Source of the DNA: a virus
DNA length: 40,552 bases
Reading direction: 5' to 3' (one strand)
Virus record (IMG/VR): IMGVR_UViG_3300030104_004692
Coordinates: 1-40,552 of that record
Positions 5,695-12,526 of the stretch are shown here, piece after piece. Every line of letters begins with the position of its first letter. Positions within the stretch are counted from its first letter, which is position 1. The translations under genes were made by a program, and so were the position numbers. The notes beneath the pieces are model-generated. The model saw only the letters and a list, made by a program, of their open reading frames with translations. It made no database searches and was not told the origin of the DNA.

Positions 5695-7282
5695 AATTCT
5701 CCTTTATAAACTGATTATACAGTCTTGCCAATGGAAAGAAATACTCATGATGAGTCCTCAATATATGTAAAGTTTCTTGTGCTCTTGTAACTCCAACATA
5801 CCAGACTCTAGCTTCAGAACTTCTTGCCAATCCTACTTTGTGTCCAAAATGTGCTGGCCAATTAGCTTTTTCATAAACGCACACATTCTGCGCCTCACCA
5901 CCCTTTATAGAGTGTATTGTGTCAATTGTCACTCTGGAGGACATGTCTAAATCAACACCTGCCTCTAAAACTTTTTCAAAATACATTTTATCTTTTTCTG
6001 GAAAATTTCTGTTAAATACTTGCTGCCAAGGTCCTGGATCAGCTGTCAAACCTGCAAAGGTTCTAAGAAAGTCTATGCTCATTTCTTTAGAACTATCGAT
6101 GTTCATCCATCTTTTGCTTTCAATGGATCTCCACCCGAACGCGATCTCATTAACATAAGCATACAATATACCAGCTTGCTCCTTATTTACAAGACCATTA
6201 TTCATCAATTTATTCCAATATTTTATAGCATTCCATTTGTTCAAATCGAATGATGTCTTACCTTTTGTGTTTTTAAAAAACAAACCAAATTGTCTAGCAT
6301 GATCCTCAAGCTCTTTCACTATCTCTTGTGTTCTTCCCAAAATAATCCAGCTCCCTGGTAATGTATTTACAGCGTCGACTAGATCAGTAAATCTTGGATG
6401 AGTTAGAATCTCTCCATGTTTGTCAGAGGGTAAAAACTTTTTAACAACTCTTGGTTTAATCATATCGGATATGTGTGTACTAAAATTGTGAACTATCTTT
6501 GGTAGTCTATGAGATTGTGTAAGCACATAATCTTTTCCAGGAAAATTTATGTAATCAATAACATTAGCGCCATTCCACTCAAATATTGCTTGGTCATCAT
6601 CGCCCGCGATGTAAACTCTGTCGGAGTTCTCTGCTATTTTGTAAATCATCTTCCATTGAAGAGGTGTAAGATCCTGAGCTTCATCAACAATTAATATTTT
6701 TAAGTGGGGCGAGCTTTCATGTTCAATAAAATGTGTGATCATGTCTGTAAAATCTACTCTATGATCTTCTTTAAATAATTCGTACTGTTGATAAATTAAT
6801 TTAAATCTAGGAAGTGTTGCTCTTTTAAATGTTTCTGAAACAAACTGTTGTTCTGGTGTTATTAATTTGTTTCTAGATTTATCGTAAACTCTCAAAGACC
6901 AGTCGTTAAATACTCTAACACCATCATAATTTTCATATGCAGGTTTAGCCATACCAAGATTTTGTGCAAACTCAACCATGTCTATCTCTGGATCTATGAC
7001 AGGAACTTGTTTTCTAAACTTTCTACAAAAACTATGAATAGTTCTAAAATTACCCAGATCTTCATCATTACAGTCAGGAAACTTTTTGTTAGCTCTATTT
7101 CTTGCTTCATCAACTGCTTTGTTTGTAAAAGATAAATAAGCAACTTCTCTTGGTAGGACCCCTTTATCAAACCATTTTTCTAGTCGATCCAACAAAGTTG
7201 TAGTCTTTCCTGTGCCAGGAGGACCAAATATTTTAATTGTTTTTCTTTTCAAATGGCGCTTGCTTCCGTTGGAATACAACAT
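5681..7282 (-). CDS. UvrD/Rep-like superfamily 1 helicase
   Basis: 533 residues with the full SF1A motif series: Walker A GPPGTGKTT (20-28), LSFTNKAVDEA (motif Ia region), DEAQDL (200-205, motif II), AGDDDQAIFEWNGA (motif III), LTQSHR (motif IV), TIDTIHSIKGGEA (motif V) and VGVTRAQETL (motif VI). It should be an ATP-driven 3'-5' or Dda-like DNA motor. It is shorter than UvrD (about 720), so accessory domains 1B/2B are reduced. It overlaps the primase gene by 50 bases, using a separate frame. The ATG at 7282 has AAAGG four bases upstream. Confidence 0.95.
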   Translation of the reverse strand: MLYSNGSKRHLKRKTIKIFGPPGTGKTTTLLDRLEKWFDKGVLPREVAYLSFTNKAVDEARNRANKKFPDCNDEDLGNFRTIHSFCRKFRKQVPVIDPEIDMVEFAQNLGMAKPAYENYDGVRVFNDWSLRVYDKSRNKLITPEQQFVSETFKRATLPRFKLIYQQYELFKEDHRVDFTDMITHFIEHESSPHLKILIVDEAQDLTPLQWKMIYKIAENSDRVYIAGDDDQAIFEWNGANVIDYINFPGKDYVLTQSHRLPKIVHNFSTHISDMIKPRVVKKFLPSDKHGEILTHPRFTDLVDAVNTLPGSWIILGRTQEIVKELEDHARQFGLFFKNTKGKTSFDLNKWNAIKYWNKLMNNGLVNKEQAGILYAYVNEIAFGWRSIESKRWMNIDSSKEMSIDFLRTFAGLTADPGPWQQVFNRNFPEKDKMYFEKVLEAGVDLDMSSRVTIDTIHSIKGGEAQNVCVYEKANWPAHFGHKVGLARSSEARVWYVGVTRAQETLHILRTHHEYFFPLARLYNQFIKENYGRG

Positions 7283-8765
7283 TAGACCTTTCTATGATTG
7301 GCTCATCAATTTTTTTGCACAACCAAATATATTTTAATTTAAGTTTATCAAAGTAATCATGTTTAGTGCACCCATTTTTTTTGAGCATACTAATAATTTC
7401 AAATTTTTTAGCTGCTTTATCAGATTTTTTTATAAATCTTTCAAAAGTTCTATATTTAAATACGATTATGTTTTCGTGTAGATACCACATCTCTGCTTCA
7501 ACTTGAGATGGATTGTCTGCTTGTTGAGTTTCTTGTGTAAACTGTATCATTGTATCTTTAAACTCCTCTTCAGCCTCATTGTTTTCATCGTATCCTTCGA
7601 TTGGCTGTTGCATAGATTTAAGTTTGTTAAGAAATACTCTATAATCTTTATCTTTTACTTTTTGCCAAACAATATCTGCTTGATCAAATAGTTGCTCAGA
7701 TAGTAATTGTTGTTGATTAAGTTGTTTACCGGTCAGCTCCACAGTCTTTTTATCTATGGTTAAAAAATATATAGGTGGTTTTGTTTTTAAAACTTGAAAC
7801 GAATCAATCGTTGGCATGTAATCTATACTATCAATACCATACTTAAGTGTCTTACAAATAGCTGAATTACAATGGTTTTTAAGCGGAGCATCATTACATT
7901 TGTATTGGTAATCTTTTTTTTCGTATTGAGATATCAAAGCTTGTACTTCTCTATCAGGAAGAGGTGCAGAAAAACCTTCATTCCGTTCCCATACTTCTTT
8001 TTGCCAACCCTCAGGATTTCTTTTTTTTGCTAGAGATGCAAAACCTGTAAGAGCATTATTCCTGAAACCATCTGCACAACCGTTTCGTATCAACGCTTGT
8101 AGACAGGGAGGGAATTGATCAAACTCTTCTTCTTCTGGAAAACCATCAGATACAATTTTTATACTATGAAATTGTTCTGCATTAATTCTATAATTTTGGA
8201 CCCATTGCAAGAATTCATTTATTGGAACTCCCATACCATTATCATAGATAGCATGTCTCGTTGTTCTAGCTGCTTGTTGGTAAGGAATATTTAACCAGTT
8301 ACCTAAATCATTCTTATGCACCATTATTTTTCTTTGTTTAGGAAATATTTCACAACCAGATAAACCAAGATCTGCAGCTATCTCATGAAGTTTATCAATC
8401 ATATCAGAAGCACTCACTGGTTCTAAAGTATGTAAAAATAAATGTAAGCCACCAGATTTGGATCTATAAGGTACCAATGGATAACCTTTTGCTCTAAATT
8501 GTTTAATTAAAAGTTTGAAATCAATATCGTATTTATCAACATCAATGCACCCCCAAGTGCAAGTGTTGTCGGATCTAATAGGTATTATACCTAAATTTAT
8601 TTCACCGTTTATATGTCTTTGAAATAGTTCGTCAGTGACAGGGCCACGTTTAGTTGTGGCCCTCCCTTTTTCTTTGCCGGTCTTGTTATCTCGCTCACCA
8701 TTGAGATAGTATTCTCCGTAAGCAACATCAAGTCCGCAGAACAGCTCCTTGAATTTGTCCAACAT
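7233..8765 (-). CDS. AEP-type primase (TOTE-like primase-polymerase)
   Basis: 510 residues. The archaeo-eukaryotic primase motifs are visible: GCIDVDKYD (catalytic D75 and D77), YRSKSGGLHLFLH (about 100-112, the sGGxH motif) and CEIFPKQ (138-144), followed by GNWLNIPY. C290, C299 and C304, in KCNDAPLKNHCNSAIC, may bind zinc, as in other primase C-terminal regions. The N-terminal order (IGIIP-like, iDvD, RSkSGGlHl) resembles primases of TOTE conflict systems and related phage replication primases. No helicase domain is fused to it. It probably makes primers for the family A polymerase. Its ATG overlaps the upstream stop as TAATG. Confidence 0.85.
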   Translation of the reverse strand: MLDKFKELFCGLDVAYGEYYLNGERDNKTGKEKGRATTKRGPVTDELFQRHINGEINLGIIPIRSDNTCTWGCIDVDKYDIDFKLLIKQFRAKGYPLVPYRSKSGGLHLFLHTLEPVSASDMIDKLHEIAADLGLSGCEIFPKQRKIMVHKNDLGNWLNIPYQQAARTTRHAIYDNGMGVPINEFLQWVQNYRINAEQFHSIKIVSDGFPEEEEFDQFPPCLQALIRNGCADGFRNNALTGFASLAKKRNPEGWQKEVWERNEGFSAPLPDREVQALISQYEKKDYQYKCNDAPLKNHCNSAICKTLKYGIDSIDYMPTIDSFQVLKTKPPIYFLTIDKKTVELTGKQLNQQQLLSEQLFDQADIVWQKVKDKDYRVFLNKLKSMQQPIEGYDENNEAEEEFKDTMIQFTQETQQADNPSQVEAEMWYLHENIIVFKYRTFERFIKKSDKAAKKFEIISMLKKNGCTKHDYFDKLKLKYIWLCKKIDEPIIERSNVVFQRKQAPFEKKNN

Positions 8766-9604
8766 TAGAATGTTTGATTAGCTCTACTCGCATTCTGTGT
8801 CGGTTCCGTCACTGGTTTCGCGGTCGAGGATTCGTTCTCATACTTGACATTTACATTACCCTTCATGCAACTGTCATAGAATCCCATAGCAGCATCAAGT
8901 GTCATTTGATTTTGCACAGGACCAACGTGAGATATTTTCCAACCATACCAAGTTCCTTTAGCATTTTTTTCTAAAACTGTGTTTAACAAATATCTTTGTG
9001 TAAACATAGCTGGTGTATAGAAACCTTTGCCATCGGATCTCTTTTCTTTGACACTTCTCATCATTGAATTCCACATCTTAGATTTTTTTCTTTGAGTGGC
9101 TTTCATACTCATGAGAGCAGTCTCTTGTGGTTGACCATCCTCGACTCTCAATACAAAGTGAGATGCAGTTTCTTGAATATAATTACCGTTTGGTAATCTA
9201 TCTAGATTCTGTTCATCTCTTTTGGTTTGAGAAAGAATATCCGAATCAGCTGGATAGGTGTTGACTGGTGCATTAGCACCCTCTTGTCTATCTGGCCATT
9301 CAAGGTATTCAAGTTTATAATAACAAGGTACAATCTCAATGCCTCGCTGACCATCAAATAGATCTTGAGTTACACTGTTAAAGATCATTCCTGGTCTAGC
9401 ATCAGCTATGAATGCAGGATCACCTTGTGTTACTTGAGGAGATAATTGACCTAACACTTTCAAAAATGGTAGGGCTAAATCATTAGCACCCATCTGCTCA
9501 AAGCCTTTATCAGCCATGTCTTCTGACGCGGCTGCAATGCTAAAAGATTGCTTAGGTGCTACCTCTTGTTTTACTTCGTTCGTTTTTCTCTTTCCGTTTG
9601 CCAT
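8765..9604 (-). CDS. Conserved phage protein, possible ssDNA-binding/recombination role
   Basis: 279 residues. The N-terminal third contains GANDLALPFLKVLGQLSPQV, then ADARPGMIFNSVT, then a beta-rich section with GIEIVPCYYKLEYLEWPDR. The tail is Ser/Thr/Asn-rich and probably disordered. This architecture recurs in marine and other phages beside replication genes and is sometimes labelled ssDNA-binding. That label is an inference here from position (operon start, upstream of the primase), the beta-rich core and the flexible tail. GAAGGA precedes the ATG. Confidence 0.62.
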   Translation of the reverse strand: MANGKRKTNEVKQEVAPKQSFSIAAASEDMADKGFEQMGANDLALPFLKVLGQLSPQVTQGDPAFIADARPGMIFNSVTQDLFDGQRGIEIVPCYYKLEYLEWPDRQEGANAPVNTYPADSDILSQTKRDEQNLDRLPNGNYIQETASHFVLRVEDGQPQETALMSMKATQRKKSKMWNSMMRSVKEKRSDGKGFYTPAMFTQRYLLNTVLEKNAKGTWYGWKISHVGPVQNQMTLDAAMGFYDSCMKGNVNVKYENESSTAKPVTEPTQNASRANQTF

Positions 9605-10170
9605 TATATTTTTTCCTTCGTTTTTATTTTCGTTCTATTAGCTACGTAGACGTTAAACAATTCAGAAGGTATTGTTTTACCTTCTTCTATTTGTTCCCTT
9701 ACAAACTGCTTAAGTTGCATGGCGTTCACCTCTTGTTTTTGAACGGGTCTATAGTTTGCCTTACTCAAAAGCTCCAGAACGTGTTGAGCTTTATCATCGT
9801 CACCAGCAGTAAACGATACTCCAACATTGTTACGAATAAGATCAGCATGACCTTCAGTTCGAAGCCATTGAAAAGCTTCTTCCTGACGATCTTTGGATAT
9901 TCTCGCACCATAATAAGGAGTTATTTTTACTGATGAGCCATCGGCCAAGTCTAAAGATTTGATTCCAGCTTCAGTAAGTAGATTAGGAATAGTTTCTTCT
10001 GAGAGAAACAACGCATCTTTTTTAGCTTTCTTTAGTTGCTCTTCGATAATCGTTATCTCTTTTTCTTTTTCCTGAAGTTCTACACACTTCGCTGAGATCT
10101 TATTGACTTGTTCGTCGGATGCTTTAAGAAAAGCACCAGACACTTTTTGTATGTCTATTGTATTGTTCAT
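9604..10170 (-). CDS. Coiled-coil protein, first gene of replication operon
   Basis: 188 residues from the ATG at 10170, chosen because GGAGG sits five bases upstream. Two earlier in-frame ATGs lack such a site, and 10245 would overlap the SNF2 gene. The N-terminal half is a long charged helix (about 20-65, rich in K/E/L), then a small beta section (SSVKITPYYGARISK) and a basic C-terminus. The coiled coil next to a putative ssDNA-binding protein recalls host-nuclease inhibitors of the Gam type, but no signature confirms this. The first residues overlap no other gene. Confidence 0.62.
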   Translation of the reverse strand: MNNTIDIQKVSGAFLKASDEQVNKISAKCVELQEKEKEITIIEEQLKKAKKDALFLSEETIPNLLTEAGIKSLDLADGSSVKITPYYGARISKDRQEEAFQWLRTEGHADLIRNNVGVSFTAGDDDKAQHVLELLSKANYRPVQKQEVNAMQLKQFVREQIEEGKTIPSELFNVYVANRTKIKTKEKI

Positions 10171-10187
10171 ATCGACCTCCACAGACA

Positions 10188-10215
10188 TAAATAAACTATT
10201 GATTTTTAATGTCAA
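10188..10215 (-). promoter_or_regulatory. Promoter of the replication operon
   Basis: A perfect TTGACA -35 box on the minus strand (10210-10215) and a weaker TATTTA -10 (10188-10193) lie 16 bases apart. The predicted start is near 10181, only about ten bases before the ATG at 10170, so GGAGG would lie at the very 5' end of the mRNA. The -35 box sits inside the spacer of the rightward promoter, so the two cannot easily be occupied together. Confidence 0.5.
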
Positions 10216-10227
10216 GTATTTTATTAT
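10199..10227 (+). promoter_or_regulatory. Promoter of SNF2 helicase, near-leaderless
   Basis: TTGATT (10199-10204), a 17-base spacer and TATTAT (10222-10227). The predicted +1 is about 10234, two bases before the ATG at 10236. GGGAG directly abuts that ATG with no spacing, so it cannot act as a normal ribosome site. The promoter overlaps the leftward promoter at 10188-10215. Confidence 0.5.
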
Positions 10228-10235
10228 CATGGGAG

Positions 10236-11660
10236 ATGGTAACAAAATATAATTTTAAAACAGAGCCTTTTGCTCATCAAAAAGAAGCATTAGATAATAG
10301 TTGGGATAAAAAAACCTACGCTTTATTTATGGAAATGGGTACCGGTAAAACAAAAGTTTTACTTGATAATATAGGTATGTTGAGATCAGAAAACCTTATA
10401 AATGGTGCATTAATTATTGCCCCTAAATCAGTTTATACCGTTTGGTACAACACAGAAATACCAAAACATTTAAATATAGAATATGAAATTATGTTGTGGA
10501 AAAGCACAACTGCACGTCAAAAACTGTTGAATTTTATGGAAAAACCATCAGATAAATTAAAAATATTTGTAATAAATATTGAAGCATTTTCTAGTGACAA
10601 GGGATTTATGTGGGCTCATGAGTTTTGTAGAAGACATAATAATTTAATTGCAGTAGACGAATCAACTTGCGTAAAAAATTATCAAGCAAAGAGAACTCGT
10701 AACATAATAAAGTTAAGAAAGTTTTCTAATTACAGAAGAATTTTATCTGGATTTCCTACACCAAAAAATCCATTAGATTTATATACTCAATGTAATTTTT
10801 TAGATCCAAAACATTTAGGATTTAATTCCATTGTTGCATTTAGAAATAGATATTGTCATTTTGAAACATTATATCTTAGTGGTAGACAAATCCAAGTACC
10901 AGTAGGTTTTACAAATCTTGTAGAAATAGAAGCAAAGTTAAAAGAGTTTGCGTATAGAAAAACAAAAAAAGAATGTTTAGATTTACCTGACAAAGTTTAC
11001 ACAAAAAGAATTATACCTTTGAGCGATGAACAAAAATTAATTTATGAAGATATTAGAGTAAGAGCTAGAGCACTTCTGCATGGCCAGGAGCTAACTGTAA
11101 CAAATGTTGTATCAGAAATTTTAAGATTACATCAAGTAACCTGTGGTTATTTTAAAAGCAGAGAGGGTGACATACAAACAGTAAAAAACAAAAGATTAGA
11201 TGCATTAGTTGAGATATGTGAAGACACAGATCAAAAAATAATAATTTGGGCAACCTATGTTCATAACATCGAACAAATAAATAAAGAGCTTATTAAAAAG
11301 TTTGGAGCAGATTCTGTAGTTACATTTTATGGATCTACAAGTTCTGAAAAAAGAACTGAGGCAATAGAAAGATTTCAAAACGATCCTAAGTGCAGATTTT
11401 TTATTGGTAATCCATCAACTGGTGGTATGGGTATTACACTCACTAAAGCTGGTATAGTTGTTTATTATTCTAATAGTTATAATGCAGAACACAGAGTTCA
11501 ATCAGAAGATAGAGCGCATAGGATAGGTCAAGATCAAAAAGTAACATATATAGATTTTGTTGCTGAAAAAACTATTGATGAAAAAATTTTAAATGCTTTA
11601 GACAAAAAATTTAAACTTTCGGCAGCGACTCTTGGCGAGGTTGTGCGTGATTGGTTTTAA
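10236..11660 (+). CDS. SNF2-type superfamily 2 helicase
   Basis: 474 residues from the ATG at 10236. An in-frame ATG at 10209 would add nine residues but lies upstream of the predicted +1 and inside the -35 box of the opposite promoter. Motifs: FAHQKEAL (Q-motif region), Walker A MGTGKTK (about 34-40), DESTCVKN (DEAH-box equivalent, 141-148), LSGFPTPKNPLDLY (motif III), GNPSTGGMGITLT (motif V) and QSEDRAHRIGQ (motif VI). It is a compact SNF2/RapA-like DNA translocase, common in phage replication regions, perhaps remodelling protein-DNA complexes or origins. It is the only long rightward gene, and its last 50 bases overlap the opposing nuclease gene. Confidence 0.95.
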   Translation: MVTKYNFKTEPFAHQKEALDNSWDKKTYALFMEMGTGKTKVLLDNIGMLRSENLINGALIIAPKSVYTVWYNTEIPKHLNIEYEIMLWKSTTARQKLLNFMEKPSDKLKIFVINIEAFSSDKGFMWAHEFCRRHNNLIAVDESTCVKNYQAKRTRNIIKLRKFSNYRRILSGFPTPKNPLDLYTQCNFLDPKHLGFNSIVAFRNRYCHFETLYLSGRQIQVPVGFTNLVEIEAKLKEFAYRKTKKECLDLPDKVYTKRIIPLSDEQKLIYEDIRVRARALLHGQELTVTNVVSEILRLHQVTCGYFKSREGDIQTVKNKRLDALVEICEDTDQKIIIWATYVHNIEQINKELIKKFGADSVVTFYGSTSSEKRTEAIERFQNDPKCRFFIGNPSTGGMGITLTKAGIVVYYSNSYNAEHRVQSEDRAHRIGQDQKVTYIDFVAEKTIDEKILNALDKKFKLSAATLGEVVRDWF

Positions 11661-12309
11661 ATTCTTCTACTCTTTGCCACCACTTTTCTTTATACTCATC
11701 TAATCTACTGCCAGATATTTCAAACTCTTGAAAGTTAAGACCAACTGATGCCATAAGTATGTTACCTTTTTTTATCTCACCATATTGTTTTTCGTGAGCA
11801 CAAATATAAGCGGTTAATTGAAGATAGTAATCCTCTACCCACTCTTCACGTTTAGGTTTATTTGTTTGTTTGAAATCTAATATTGTAGGTTGATTTTTGT
11901 ATAAACCAACACAGTCAATTGTGCCTGCATACTCGCCTGGGTATATAATATTCTGTTCTATGCCCCAAACTTCATCTAAATAGATAAATCCCTTAGATAT
12001 TATTAAGTTTGCCATTTTATGGGCTATAGGAGCATCGTGTGCGGGCGTATCGAATTTTTGAGTATGAACATATCTTTCTATCAATTCATGCATCTGAGAG
12101 CCTCTATCGGCTGCTTCTTTCATTATTCTTTGAGCTTCAGCCTCACCAACCCTCTCTCTCCACTTTTTTAAGCCCTCTGAATCTTTTTTTGTTTTTGAAA
12201 GTATAGTTGTTACAGAGGGTAATTTATTTTTGCCATCTAAATAGACTCTTTTCCCCTGGTCCACTGTCCGTGTGTATTGTTTGTAGTTATATTTGCTGAC
12301 GACCTTCAC
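11611..12309 (-). CDS. PD-(D/E)XK nuclease, RecB/Cas4-like exonuclease fold
   Basis: 232 residues. LPSVTTILS (about 30-38) is the usual N-terminal signature of phage RecB-like nucleases. H74 in SQMHELIE, E118, D132 in AGTIDCV, then D145 and K147 in ILDFKQ, and Q164/Y168 in LQLTAY together form the nuclease site. It is likely an exonuclease for recombination, replication-end processing or host DNA breakdown. The start at 12309 is a GTG without a clear ribosome site. It is the last gene of the late operon and overlaps the SNF2 gene tail to tail by 50 bases. A GGAC-heptad element lies inside its first 60 bases. Confidence 0.88.
   Translation of the reverse strand: MKVVSKYNYKQYTRTVDQGKRVYLDGKNKLPSVTTILSKTKKDSEGLKKWRERVGEAEAQRIMKEAADRGSQMHELIERYVHTQKFDTPAHDAPIAHKMANLIISKGFIYLDEVWGIEQNIIYPGEYAGTIDCVGLYKNQPTILDFKQTNKPKREEWVEDYYLQLTAYICAHEKQYGEIKKGNILMASVGLNFQEFEISGSRLDEYKEKWWQRVEEFKTNHAQPRQESLPKV
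12255..12274 (-). repeat. GGAC-heptad element, copy B
   Basis: On the minus strand this reads ACACGGACAGTGGACCAGGG, inside the first 60 bases of the nuclease gene. It differs from copy A (407-426) only at the two bases between GGACA and GGACC. It may be a binding site, a promoter part or a transferred sequence. Confidence 0.5.
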
Positions 12310-12322
12310 AAATGAAGTGGTA

Positions 12323-12526
12323 TCATATAGATGTATTAAGTAAAGAAAAAACTAAGGTACAAAGACCTATAATTACTGCACCTGCGATACCGATTAGAAT
12401 TCTCTCGATACGAGTAACTGATTGTTGTAAATCTGTAATTTTATCATGAGTTTGTTTCTGCATAATACGACAAAGCTTTTCGTGACTATCTATTCTGTTA
12501 TGTGCTACTTCTGCTGATCTAGACAT
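12323..12526 (-). CDS. XhlA-like small membrane protein, holin candidate
   Basis: 67 residues: a helical, charged coiled-coil segment (about 5-45, IDSHEKLCRIMQKQTHDKIT then LQQSVTRIERI) followed by one membrane span (ILIGIAGAVIIGLCTLVFSL). This matches the plan of haemolysin XhlA-type holin-associated proteins. AAAGGA lies before the ATG, inside the end of the upstream gene. It is about 25 kb from the endolysin gene, so a lysis role is likely by architecture but not by neighbourhood. Confidence 0.65.
   Translation of the reverse strand: MSRSAEVAHNRIDSHEKLCRIMQKQTHDKITDLQQSVTRIERILIGIAGAVIIGLCTLVFSLLNTSI

Noticed and set aside
9556-9933. 125-residue hydrophobic plus-strand frame over the first replication genes
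   Set aside because: It is antisense to two well-patterned genes; the Phe/Leu-rich composition is the mirror of Lys/Glu-rich coding.
10209-10235. Upstream ATG at 10209 as SNF2 start
   Set aside because: It precedes the predicted transcription start and overlaps the opposite -35 box; the added nine residues are not part of the helicase motif region.
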